From assembly GCA_001897355.1 (NCBI GenBank), contig MKST01000003.1:110686-174685 (forward strand): DNA of 64,000 nt, read 5' to 3'. The position numbers were made by a program, and so were the translations under genes. The stretch's first letter is position 1; every line of letters begins with the position of its first letter. Source of the stretch: Solirubrobacterales bacterium 67-14. GTDB lineage: Bacteria; Actinomycetota; Thermoleophilia; Solirubrobacterales; 70-9. Shown here piece by piece: positions 43,034 through 50,448 of this stretch. The notes beneath the pieces are model-generated. The model did not search any database. It worked only from the letters and a program-made list of their open reading frames with translations, and had not been told where the DNA came from.

Positions 43034-43678
43034 ATGAGGACTATGAGTATCGTCAAAGCGGAGCGGACGTCGGGAGTGGACTTGCTCGTGTCCGCGTTCG
43101 TCACGTTGAACGAGGTCGAGCAGCAAGCGGCGCTCGCGGCTTGCCAGGCGAAGTGGCTGGAGTCATGCGAGGCCGGGAACAGCGAAGCGTCCCTCGTGTT
43201 CGCGTCGCTCAGGCGCTCGGTTGAAGAGTGCGGAGAGTTCCCGGGAGTTGAGCAGTATCGGGACCTGCGGAAATCGCTCGGTGAGGAGATCTTGCCGTTC
43301 TCCAGGGTTCTCCGGTTCTTCAACGGCTCTTGGCATCAAGCACGGGAAGCCATGGACCTTCTGGAAGTCACAACGGAACGTCGTATCCAGTCCCGCTTCG
43401 AGTCGAGGCAACTCGGCAAGATCTGGAAATACACGGATGAGACACTCCGTCACTGCATTCTTGAAGCCGGGAACGCGATCGGTCGGGCCCCGCAGGTCAG
43501 CGAGTACTTGTGGTGGCGGGAGGAGCGGCGCGAACTCGCGAAAGCCAAGGGTGAAACGCTTTTCCTTCCGACGGCTACCCCGTACCGAAACCGTTTCGGT
43601 TCCTGGGAAGGTGCTCTCCTCCACTACGGCTACACGCAGGAAGAGATCGACAAGCGGCTGGAGAGAACCGGACCATGA
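43034..43678 (+). CDS. HNR (homing-endonuclease-associated repeat) protein
   Basis: The 214-residue product contains two copies of a DNA-binding-like repeat: residues about 48-105 (LRRSVEECGEFPGVEQYRDL, ending NGSWHQARE) and about 138-205 (LRHCILEAGNAIGRAPQVSEY, ending FGSWEGALLHYGY). The Gxx-P-xxY and FGSW pattern is typical of HNR repeats. ATG at 43034 and 43043 are both possible. Lying just upstream of the transposase region, it may assist element maintenance or DNA recognition. Confidence 0.65.
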   Translation: MRTMSIVKAERTSGVDLLVSAFVTLNEVEQQAALAACQAKWLESCEAGNSEASLVFASLRRSVEECGEFPGVEQYRDLRKSLGEEILPFSRVLRFFNGSWHQAREAMDLLEVTTERRIQSRFESRQLGKIWKYTDETLRHCILEAGNAIGRAPQVSEYLWWREERRELAKAKGETLFLPTATPYRNRFGSWEGALLHYGYTQEEIDKRLERTGP

Positions 43679-43682
43679 TTCG

Positions 43683-44000
43683 TCACAAGTCCCTTCCCTC
43701 AGCCAGCCTGGCGATCTCCAGCCACCATCTCCCCTTCTCGGTGATTGCGAACTCGCCTCTCACTTGGGATTCGAGCAGGCCGTCGTTGACTGCCTTTCGG
43801 AGATGGTGGGATGTGAGTGTGAGAGATTCGTCGATCCGTTCGGCGAGTTGGGTCACACTCCTGTGCTGGTGCCGGGTCTCGAAGAGAAACAAGAGCTTCA
43901 AGCGAACGGGCGACGACATCGCTTTGAACTCATCCGATATTCGGACTAGCTCATCCCATTCCGGAAACGCCGGATCTCTTCTTGATCTTGACTGGGTCAT
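43683..44000 (-). CDS. ArsR-type HTH regulator
   Basis: From the ATG at 44000 the 105-residue product is a winged-helix domain of ArsR type (SSPVRLKLLFLFETR, SVTQLAERIDESLTLTSHHLRKAVNDGLL). No metal-binding cysteine pair is seen. It diverges from the transposase gene, and a perfect 10-bp palindrome lies between them, so it probably controls transposase expression and its own. The frame to 44273 overlaps the transposase and is not likely coding. Confidence 0.75.
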   Translation of the reverse strand: MTQSRSRRDPAFPEWDELVRISDEFKAMSSPVRLKLLFLFETRHQHRSVTQLAERIDESLTLTSHHLRKAVNDGLLESQVRGEFAITEKGRWWLEIARLAEGRDL

Positions 44001-44058
44001 CTCGCGACTTGCCCACTCTGGGAGCACGCTGAGTAAGGGTAAGACTTTTTGTGACATT

Positions 44059-44080
44059 GAATCCAAAGTGCTTTGGATTC
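44059..44080. promoter_or_regulatory. Operator palindrome between arsR-type gene and transposase
   Basis: GAATCCAAAG-TG-CTTTGGATTC is a perfect 10-bp inverted repeat, 26 bases before the transposase ATG and 59 bases before the regulator ATG. It is the best candidate operator for the divergent ArsR-type protein. Confidence 0.6.
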
Positions 44081-44105
44081 GCAGGGAACTCCCTAAGAAA
44101 AAGAC

Positions 44106-45767
44106 ATGGTCAAGCCCATGGCACGACCGCGCACTTATTACATGCCTTCGGAGGCTGAGATGAGCCGGTTCAAGCGACCTGAGCACAAGCGTCGTGCGCG
44201 CTTCGGCAAGCAACTCCCGAAGCCTGCTGAGAGAGCAACTCTCAGGTGGGGACTCGATGAGACCCCGATCCAAAGGATCCGTGACGCGCGACTCGTCCAG
44301 CTACTCATGGCTGACCATGACTTCCAAGCGACGGTTGGTAGCTACATCGACAATGTCGATCGCAGAAATCAGACTGCGCGCGGCCGGACGCTTGGCCGGA
44401 AGGCGACCTGGACGGCGATGCAGCTTGAAACGATTTTGCTTTATCGCCGTTTGAGCGGCAAGAGCACGATCAAGCGGGCGTTGATCGAGCTTCGCGCTGA
44501 TCCAGGAGAGCGAGCGATCCTCGGGCTACCGGATGTTCTCCCGTCCGAACCGACAATCAGTAGATATCTGACCAACCATTCAGATCCTGACGCCCGCGAG
44601 ACCGCATACCTTGAACTGGACCGTCGTCTTCGCGACCGAGTGACTGATCTACCTAATTTTGATGAGGAAGCGCGGATCCTCGCGATGGACGGCAGCTCCC
44701 ACGAAACCCACTACGCCCCGCCACCTTCGACTCAGAAGCACGCGGAGAAATTCAAAGGCAAGATCACCGCGGTAGATGGCGGCTACCTCGGCGGCCGGAA
44801 AGCAGGGAAAGGCTGGCAGCTCATCACCATGGTCACCGAGCGCGGAACCCCGGTCGCGTGGTCGCTCACAGACCTCAACAAGGGCGAAAAACCAGTAGGT
44901 GCTGCCGTAGTCGAATCGTACGCTGAGCACGTACTACCCAAACGCAACCAGCAAACACTGACCGTGTGCTCGTGCGACGGTGGTTTCCAATCCCCGCGAG
45001 TTCACCGGGCGATGATTGACGCTCGGATCGTCCCGAACATCCACAAGGGATCTCACGCTGACTCGACCACGTCAAAGAACTCGAACAAGAAGAAAGAGCG
45101 GAACTGGACGGCTTTCTACAACCCCAATGAACCGCACTACTCGAACTGGGCGATCAACGGCCTCGAAGAGATCACCTGCAACTGCGGAGACGGCAGAACC
45201 GAACGCTACTTCGAGATCAGCCCAACAGGGAAACTCACCATCGGCACCAAAGGCTCATGCAAGAACTGCGGAGCGATCTCAATCATGGTCGGCAAATGGC
45301 GCCGCGCCCAAAACCCGAAGCGCGCCTCGTACATGACCGCGCAAGACCAGGCCCGGTACACGGCCGCCCCCACGATCGGCAACCCACTCCACTTCCATGA
45401 CCCGGTCGCGCACGAGTACGGGCTTGACCGGTTCGGCTGGAACGAGTCATTTCACGCTGTCCTTCAGAAACGATTCGACCTTCTCGGCAAGAGCTGGATG
45501 CGATCAGCCCAGGAAGCCAGAACCGAGTTCGCCGTGGCCTTCAGCGCGATCTCGATCCTCCTCCTTGAACGCCACAAACGCGAGACGAACAACGACTTCA
45601 AACTGCTCACACCAAGTCCGTCCCGTGGAGTGCGAGTGATCGCATCGACGAAGAATCGATCACTCGGCGGAACCATGAAGCCCCACGGAACAAGACCGGC
45701 CGCGAAGACCCTTGCGAGCTCAACCCGAGGTTGGACTCGACTGACCGGCAAGCTCCACCCCCGATAG
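44106..45767 (+). CDS. DDE transposase with zinc-ribbon insertion
   Basis: The 553-residue product has an RNase H-like DDE core: D195 (ILAMDGSS), D291 (VCSCDGGF) and E447 (GWNESF). Between the second D and E is an insert with four cysteines (358, 360, 385, 388) that looks like a zinc ribbon. An N-terminal helical domain (about 55-160) includes a likely DNA-binding helix-turn-helix. Family is uncertain (IS1182/ISNCY-like). It is the only transposase seen, lies 380 bases from the right end, and so is the best candidate to move the 22.6-kb element. ATG at 44106 or 44118. Confidence 0.85.
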   Translation: MVKPMARPRTYYMPSEAEMSRFKRPEHKRRARFGKQLPKPAERATLRWGLDETPIQRIRDARLVQLLMADHDFQATVGSYIDNVDRRNQTARGRTLGRKATWTAMQLETILLYRRLSGKSTIKRALIELRADPGERAILGLPDVLPSEPTISRYLTNHSDPDARETAYLELDRRLRDRVTDLPNFDEEARILAMDGSSHETHYAPPPSTQKHAEKFKGKITAVDGGYLGGRKAGKGWQLITMVTERGTPVAWSLTDLNKGEKPVGAAVVESYAEHVLPKRNQQTLTVCSCDGGFQSPRVHRAMIDARIVPNIHKGSHADSTTSKNSNKKKERNWTAFYNPNEPHYSNWAINGLEEITCNCGDGRTERYFEISPTGKLTIGTKGSCKNCGAISIMVGKWRRAQNPKRASYMTAQDQARYTAAPTIGNPLHFHDPVAHEYGLDRFGWNESFHAVLQKRFDLLGKSWMRSAQEARTEFAVAFSAISILLLERHKRETNNDFKLLTPSPSRGVRVIASTKNRSLGGTMKPHGTRPAAKTLASSTRGWTRLTGKLHPR

Positions 45768-45906
45768 GACAACCGTCCCCCGGCTTCCCAGCGGACGCCA
45801 CCCCCTACACGCCTTACCTTCAGCCCCGAACTCCGGGGCTCGAAGTCGTTCCAAAAGAACCCGTGAGACCCGCCCGCCACCCGCGACCATCATCACCCAA
45901 CCAGCA

Positions 45907-45926
45907 ATAGCTCAGTACTGAGCTAT
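45907..45926. repeat. Perfect 20-bp palindrome
   Basis: ATAGCTCAGTACTGAGCTAT is fully self-complementary without a loop and lies 140 bases after the transposase stop in a gene-free stretch (45768-46150). It could be a protein-binding or recombination site of the element. The rest of that stretch belongs to the right end. Confidence 0.6.
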
Positions 45927-46030
45927 CACGCCGAGAAGAATCAACTCGCCAAAACCCGGCAAGAACCCGTGTCCAGACCGCAAGGTTTCTCGTACATAGG
46001 GAACGCACGACCAACCCGTCACGATCCCAA

Positions 46031-46150
46031 CTTATGAAAGCGGTTAAGCCCTACCGCACCGATCCCAAAACGGCTACCAAGACGAAAAACATGCCGATTT
46101 GCAGGGATTCATTGTGAAACCGGTAAACCTCGACTTATGAAATTGGACCC
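46031..46150 (-). repeat. Transposon right end
   Basis: Read inward on the minus strand it begins GGGTCCAATTTCATAAGT. The TTTCATAAGT segment recurs about 105 bases inward (46030-46043), and AGCCGTTT and TTAACCGCT blocks shared with the left ends lie between. The end is followed directly by AGCA. Confidence 0.8.
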
Positions 46151-46154
46151 AGCA
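46151..46154. repeat. Target-site duplication AGCA, right copy
   Basis: Directly follows the terminal ACCC (plus strand) of the transposon and matches the AGCA at 23503-23506. Confidence 0.85.
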
Positions 46155-46524
46155 ACTCGCCGTACGAAAACGGTTTCTGGACGTAGTCGTCGGCTCCCTC
46201 GCCCAGCCCTCTGACCCGGTCGCGTTCGGTGCCGCGGCCACTGACGATGATCACCGCGAGGCCGGGGTCGATCCGGTTGACGGTGCGGTCCTGGTTGCGG
46301 ATCTCGCGCAGGAGGTCGAGCCCCGCCGCGTCGGGCAGGTTCAGGTCGAGCAGGAGCAGGTCCGGTTCGTTGTAGAGACAGAGGCGCATCGCGTCGGCAG
46401 CGGTTGGCGCAGCCATCACGCCGAACCGATCGGCGGTCAGGTGCTCGCAGAGCAGCTCGAGCGTCGCCTGGTCGTCTTCACAGACCACGATCCGAGCGAC
46501 CTCCTCCCGGTCGGGCAGCATCAC
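46151..46524 (-). pseudogene. OmpR-type response regulator, N-terminal (receiver) fragment
   Basis: A nearly complete receiver domain: acidic pocket ED at 16-18 (VVCEDDQA), phospho-acceptor D60 (LLLLDLNLP), S95 (IIVSGRG) and K117 (YVQKPF). After GELL the frame enters the transposon and stops at 46135 (TAA), giving a 129-residue product that may still be made and phosphorylated but cannot bind DNA. The gene starts at GTG 46524 or ATG 46521, overlapping the DUF192 stop. The DNA-binding half lies 22.6 kb away at 23163-23506. Confidence 0.93.
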
Positions 46525-46904
46525 GCCAGCCCTTCCGATGGTTCGGCTTCACACGTCGCCCGCTCCCACCTGTCGACGTCCCAGTCGGAAGGCAGCTCCA
46601 GCACCGCCTCGGCTTCCGGCACCCGGACCCGATGCCCCGGCCCGACCTCCCGCACCGCGATCAGTGGCTCGCCCGCCGGCCCGAGGAAGAGCAGGTCGAG
46701 CGGGAAGCGCATGCCGAAGGTGTGGACCGAGCGGCAGCGGGGAATCAGCAGGCCCTGCGGCGCCCGGTGCCGGTCCAGCAAGGCCAGGCCCAGCAGCCTT
46801 GAAAGCGGATCGTCCGCCACCGGCACCTCGAAACCATGGACCTGACGTCGCTGAAGTCGCCTGAAACGTCTGGCCGGACGGGTGTTGTCTGCTCCGATCG
46901 CCAT
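46521..46904 (-). CDS. DUF192 protein, first gene of the split tad operon
   Basis: The 127-residue product has the DUF192 core: DPLSRLLGLALLDR, LLIPRCRSVHTFGMRFPLD (CxxVHTxGM) and PLIAVREVGPGHRV. DUF192 genes are often found with tad/pilus clusters; the role is unknown. The start at 46904 follows GGGGAC, and the conserved RNA-like motif at 46917-46966 lies immediately upstream. The stop overlaps the regulator start, so before insertion DUF192, regulator, kinase and tad genes formed one operon. Confidence 0.82.
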   Translation of the reverse strand: MAIGADNTRPARRFRRLQRRQVHGFEVPVADDPLSRLLGLALLDRHRAPQGLLIPRCRSVHTFGMRFPLDLLFLGPAGEPLIAVREVGPGHRVRVPEAEAVLELPSDWDVDRWERATCEAEPSEGLA

Positions 46905-46916
46905 GTCCCCATAAGG

Positions 46917-46966
46917 CCCGGGCACAGGAAACTCTCCCCCCGCTCGGGCCCGGCCCTGCAACGAGC
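46917..46966 (-). ncRNA. Conserved structured leader motif, copy 1
   Basis: On the minus strand CTCGTTGCAGGG starts a motif that ends GAGAGTTTCCTGTGCCCGGG. The second copy is at 48329-48379. A small internal hairpin changes by compensation: GGGC/GCCC here, GGTC/GACC in copy 2. CAGG and CCTG can form an outer stem. It ends 13 bases before the DUF192 start, so a riboswitch-like or protein-binding leader is plausible. It does not fit any riboswitch class I know. Confidence 0.5.
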
Positions 46967-46991
46967 CCCTTGGCGACTGGCCCTAGACATG

Positions 46992-47031
46992 AAAATCGGC
47001 CCTCACCGACCGGGCGGTCGACAAGGGCCGA
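46992..47031 (-). terminator. Rho-independent terminator
   Basis: On the minus strand TCGGCCCT (47031-47024) pairs with AGGGCCGA (47003-46996), an inner CGACC/GGTCG stem sits in the loop, and TTTTC follows. It lies just downstream of the 47055-47741 gene and upstream of the DUF192 leader, isolating the two operons. Confidence 0.8.
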
Positions 47032-47054
47032 ATCTACAGCTACGTACTCTGGTG

Positions 47055-47741
47055 CTACTTACCGGCGTACATTCCGATTGGGATCGATTGCTTGATCACA
47101 GCCTCTCCGGACTCTGACCTGCCGACAACATTCAGATCCTCTGGACCCACGACGGCTTCATAGATGTTCCCATATAGCTGGATGTCGCTGGCTTTCTCCC
47201 GGCCCGTATCGACCGCTTCAACATCATCTGGAACAAGCCCGAGCAAATAGAAATCACCTGAGCCGAAGTTTTCTCCGGTCACGTACGCGCCATGCGAAAT
47301 CGTCGAATCCATTGGCACACAGGTTCCGAGATTCTGGCCGCTGCTCTTCGTCGAGTAGAAGCAGATCTTGTCTGACGAAGTGAAGACGAGGACGCTGCTT
47401 CCGAGTGTGGTCTGAACTCGCCCAACCGATGAAAGTGCACCTGGCTGCTTGCCGTCCGTCTGTTTGAGCCCGTACACAATCAAGTCGCGCTCAGTTTTCG
47501 ACAGCTCCGCCAGGCTTTCCTGTGTTGGTTCTTCGAGCATAGAGAAACGACCGATTTTTCGGACCTCCTCTGCCGAGGGAGACTTATCAACAGCTAGACC
47601 CGCATCTTCGCTGACTGGAACGGGGTTGTCCGTGCCTCCTTGACTCACGGCGAAGGCGGCACCCCCCAAACAAAGGAGCGCCAAGATTGAACTGGCGACA
47701 GCAATTCTGATTCTGTCGCCTCGTCTATTTATCGGCTTCAT
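47055..47741 (-). CDS. Membrane-anchored exported protein of unknown function
   Basis: From the ATG at 47741, which overlaps the upstream stop (ATGA), the product is 228 residues with a membrane anchor (about 12-33, IAVASSILALLCLGGAAFAV) and an extracytoplasmic domain containing VGRVQTTLGSSVLVF and GNIYEAVVGPEDL. An ATG at 47753 is an alternative. It is the second gene of a two-gene operon ending at the terminator. Confidence 0.7.
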   Translation of the reverse strand: MKPINRRGDRIRIAVASSILALLCLGGAAFAVSQGGTDNPVPVSEDAGLAVDKSPSAEEVRKIGRFSMLEEPTQESLAELSKTERDLIVYGLKQTDGKQPGALSSVGRVQTTLGSSVLVFTSSDKICFYSTKSSGQNLGTCVPMDSTISHGAYVTGENFGSGDFYLLGLVPDDVEAVDTGREKASDIQLYGNIYEAVVGPEDLNVVGRSESGEAVIKQSIPIGMYAGK

Positions 47742-48160
47742 GAGGTGTGCCATCCCCTTCCAAATATGTTCCGGTATCCACCGGAGAACTGGCGGATATA
47801 TGCCCAGCCGGGCCTCCATGAAGAAGGTATGTTGCTTCCAATTGAGCCGCCACCGCATATGAGCGAATGAATCTCTCCCCCGAAGTCCTTGTATCCCAAA
47901 CACTTTTTCTGTACGGGACTCTGGTAGTCGTAGTCTTCATGCATGTCTAACCAGTACCAGGGACGCTTGTTGGTGCCACTGGCAGCGTCGAAGTAGATGC
48001 GTACGCCGGTGGGAGCAGGATTGTCCTGCCACTTGCAAAACCATCCCGAGCCCGAATAAAAGTTGCAGCTACCGTTGGAAGCTTCTGCTTTGTCTTGCCT
48101 CAAACCTACCCCCAAAAATGCCAGAGTAAGTAGGAGACAAGCAATCCCTAATTTATTCAA
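47738..48160 (-). CDS. Small secreted protein
   Basis: The 140-residue product starts at a TTG preceded by GGAGGAG and has a signal peptide (about 1-27, ending KAEAS). The mature part holds four cysteines and is rich in Tyr/Trp/Gly (SGSGWFCKWQ, RPWYWLDMHEDYDY). It leads the operon with the 47055 gene. Motif copy 2 lies about 170 bases upstream. Confidence 0.7.
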   Translation of the reverse strand: MNKLGIACLLLTLAFLGVGLRQDKAEASNGSCNFYSGSGWFCKWQDNPAPTGVRIYFDAASGTNKRPWYWLDMHEDYDYQSPVQKKCLGYKDFGGEIHSLICGGGSIGSNIPSSWRPGWAYIRQFSGGYRNIFGRGWHTS

Positions 48161-48328
48161 AGATCACTCCTCCGTGGTGGTTCCCGATTGCCTGACCTTC
48201 GCAGGCGCTGCCGGAGGTTAGCAGTCGAATTGCTCGTGCTCCGTCGCCGATAGACCTGTCAAGCAGCGGACAGATCCGGCCAGCCGTCCGACCCAAGAGC
48301 CGATTGCGATTGATCCAGAATCGGGGAA

Positions 48329-48379
48329 CCCGGGCACAGGAAACTCTCCCCCGCTGGTCCGGCCTGACCCTGCAACGAG
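48329..48379 (-). ncRNA. Conserved structured leader motif, copy 2
   Basis: Second copy of the 46917 motif, with CTCGTTGCAGGGTC at its start and GAGAGTTTCCTGTGCCCGGG at its end. The inner hairpin reads GGTC/GACC where copy 1 has GGGC/GCCC. It lies upstream of the secreted-protein operon on the minus strand. Conservation of the same eight encoded residues in one frame is a consequence of the nucleotide identity, not of a protein. Confidence 0.5.
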
Positions 48380-48444
48380 ACTTTCGGGGTGCAACCGCCC
48401 GTTCAGGTCGCGCGGCGCGAAGTCCATAAACGGAACCTCAAGGC

Positions 48445-48963
48445 ATGATGCCCGGGTACCCAAGGACCATGCCGCGGGTGCTCAAGGCTTCAACCGTGGA
48501 AAGAAAAAAGACCCGCAGAGGAAACTACGAGTCGGGCACTGACTATGTGCTCGAGTACGGCAATCTCCGATTCTCGTTCAACGAACGGGACTTCAGCCAG
48601 AGAGTCGAACAGGCCGCGGTGCGGCTCGGTTTCGTGACCCCCGGGCTGACCTTCGCCGAACTCAACGACCTGCTCCACCTCGCCGTCTCCGGCGAGATCG
48701 AGGAGCCCAGCTCGGAGCTCGGGGTCCACGTCACCCATCACTGGGAGGACCTGACCGGGCCCGGCAACCAGAGCTTCGTCCACTGGCTGCGCCGTCTGGT
48801 GTTCCGCGGCGCCTGGCTCGACCAGCGGGTCAAGGAAGGCGAACTGGACATCGTCTTCGACGAAGCCCGCCAGACCTTCGGCTACATCCAGCCCGACCGC
48901 GGCCCCGAGACGATCGAGCTCGCCAAAGAGCCGAGCTGGCGCCGCGTCGCCTTCCGTCGGTAA
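48445..48963 (+). CDS. Hypothetical protein
   Basis: The 172-residue product is soluble, with GTDYVLEYGNLRFSFNERDF near the start, acidic patches and several Trp/Phe/Arg residues. No family is recognised. ATG at 48445 or 48469 could be the start. Codon use is GC-rich like the host, unlike the island. It converges with rho across the copy 3 repeat and hairpin. Confidence 0.65.
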   Translation: MMPGYPRTMPRVLKASTVERKKTRRGNYESGTDYVLEYGNLRFSFNERDFSQRVEQAAVRLGFVTPGLTFAELNDLLHLAVSGEIEEPSSELGVHVTHHWEDLTGPGNQSFVHWLRRLVFRGAWLDQRVKEGELDIVFDEARQTFGYIQPDRGPETIELAKEPSWRRVAFRR

Positions 48964-48970
48964 CACCTGC

Positions 48971-49047
48971 AAGTCGGGCGGGGTCCGACCCGCCCTCCAC
49001 GAGAAACCCGCCCCTCCCATTTGAATCAACTAATGGTTGGGAGGGGC
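48971..49047 (+). repeat. Palindromic intergenic repeat, copy 3, plus hairpin
   Basis: Bases 48971-48996 are identical to 11482-11507. A perfect 10-bp hairpin (49010-49019 with 49038-49047) follows, with an 18-base loop. The pair fills the convergent gap between the hypothetical gene and rho, fitting a bidirectional terminator role. Confidence 0.7.
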
Positions 49048-49076
49048 TCTGTATGAGGCGGGACAGACAGCCCGGC

Positions 49077-50447
49077 TCAGAGGTTCTTCAGGAGTTCTTC
49101 GTTGTTGGCGGTGCCCTTGATCAGCTCGGCCATGCGGTTGGCGGCCGGCACCGGCTCCATGTCCTTGAGCTCGGCCCGCAGGCGACGCACCGCGTCCACC
49201 TGGTCCTGATCGAGCACCGACTCCTGGCCGGAGACCGCACAGGCGGTCACGTCCAGCGACGGCTTCACCCCGGCGGCGGCGAGGCCGGCGTCGAGGCGGA
49301 TCGTCGAGTTCTCGGTGGTGTGGACCGCGTCCATCACATCCTGGTCGCCGGGCGAGCCCCAGAGGGCGGTGGCGATCACGGTGACCGAACCGGCACCTTC
49401 TTCCTCGAGTTCGCGACCGGCACCGAAGAAGGGCTTGATCGCGCCCGGGTCGCCGTAGGCGTTGCCGAGGCGGGTCAGCGAATCGACGATGATCACCACG
49501 TCCACCCCGGCCTCGGCCTGGCGCTTGACCTTGGCCAGGATCCGTTCGGCGGTCCGCACCTGCTCGTGCGCGCCGAGGTCGGCGGGCGCGGCGGCGATCT
49601 CGACCTCCGGCACCTCGCGGCTCCAGGCGGTCACCTCCTCCGGGCGCTCGTCGATCAGCAGCACGATGATCTCGGCTTCGTCACCGGCGCCACGGGCGAT
49701 CGCCTTGGCCAGCGAACGCAGGAAGCTGGTCCGGCCCGAGCGGGGCTGGGCCTCGACCAGCACCCGCTGCCCGAAGGCGAGCGGGGCGAGCAGGTCGACC
49801 GAGCGGGCGAGGACGTCGTCGGCGTCGCCGCTCAGCGGCATCTGCCGGTGCGGGGCGATCGGAGTCAGGCTTTCGAAACGCGGCGCGCGCTCATCGACCG
49901 GCGGTTCGCCGTTGACCGTCTCGACCCGTACCAGCGAGGGCCGGCGCTCGCCACGGCGGGCCGGGCGCACCGGGCCGCTGACCTCGTCGCCTGAACGCAG
50001 TTCGCAGCGACGGATCTGGGCGGGCGAAACGTAGATCCCGGCGGCGGGCGCGCCTTCGGCCCGGATGATCCCGCTGCCACGCGGCAGCACGTCGAGCACG
50101 CCCGTGACCTCGTTCAGCTCCGGTTCGGGCTCGACATCCGCCTCTTCGGTTTCGCGATCGGGTTGCTCCCGATCCTGCTTCTCGCTGTCCCGATCGCGGT
50201 CCCGGCCCCCGCGACGCTCGCGGTCACCGCGTCGGCCGCGGTCGCGATCGCCCCGCCGACGGCGTGAACCGCTGCCCGAGCCGCCCCGCTCGCCGTCCGA
50301 TTCGCCCTCGGCGCCGTCACCGGCACCGTCCGAATTGCCGAGCCGGTCGATCAACTCTTCCTTGCGTAGCAGCCGGAACTTCTCGATCCCGGCCTTCCCG
50401 GCGAGCTCGTGGAGCTCGGCCAGGGACTTCGATTTCAGATCTGACAT
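49077..50447 (-). CDS. rho: Divergent Rho-type transcription termination factor
   Basis: The 456-residue product has the Rho N-terminal SAP-like helix region (LAELHELAGKAGIEKFR), a long Arg/Asp-rich insertion (about 50-105), the RNA-binding cold-shock-like domain (LDVLPRGSGIIRA) and the ATPase domain (LLIDERPEEVTAWSREV, DSLTRLGNAYG, FFGAGRELEEEGAGSVTVIATAL). Walker A reads AQPRSGRTS, so the usual GK-T lysine is Arg239, and the stretch between NAYG and KPFFGA is much shorter than in canonical Rho. It may be a specialised or ATPase-weak Rho. It is downstream of transaldolase by one base. Confidence 0.85.
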   Translation of the reverse strand: MSDLKSKSLAELHELAGKAGIEKFRLLRKEELIDRLGNSDGAGDGAEGESDGERGGSGSGSRRRRGDRDRGRRGDRERRGGRDRDRDSEKQDREQPDRETEEADVEPEPELNEVTGVLDVLPRGSGIIRAEGAPAAGIYVSPAQIRRCELRSGDEVSGPVRPARRGERRPSLVRVETVNGEPPVDERAPRFESLTPIAPHRQMPLSGDADDVLARSVDLLAPLAFGQRVLVEAQPRSGRTSFLRSLAKAIARGAGDEAEIIVLLIDERPEEVTAWSREVPEVEIAAAPADLGAHEQVRTAERILAKVKRQAEAGVDVVIIVDSLTRLGNAYGDPGAIKPFFGAGRELEEEGAGSVTVIATALWGSPGDQDVMDAVHTTENSTIRLDAGLAAAGVKPSLDVTACAVSGQESVLDQDQVDAVRRLRAELKDMEPVPAANRMAELIKGTANNEELLKNL

Positions 50448-50448
50448 G

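Larger units (their letters stand above)
23507..46150 (+). mobile_element. 22.6-kb cargo-bearing transposon in the tad response-regulator gene
   Basis: Both ends start GGGT and share 12 of 16 bases inward (GGT-C-ATTTCA-A core), in inverted orientation. A 4-bp AGCA duplication flanks them, and removing the element plus one copy restores an open reading frame across the junction (374 + 340 bases = 238 codons). The interior is visibly less GC-rich and its genes are mostly unrelated to the flanks. The only transposase seen is the DDE gene at 44106-45767, close to the right end. Extra left-end copies at 29612 and 32514 show the element was built in layers. No integrase, relaxase or tail genes were seen, so it is neither an obvious ICE nor a prophage. 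Confidence 0.9.

Noticed and set aside
23507-46150. Prophage or integrative conjugative element
   Set aside because: No integrase, portal, capsid, tail, relaxase or type IV secretion genes were seen; the ends and 4-bp duplication fit a DDE transposon.
46917-46966. Known cyclic-di-GMP or glycine riboswitch
   Set aside because: The conserved blocks and helix order do not match either consensus as I know it; left as an unassigned motif.
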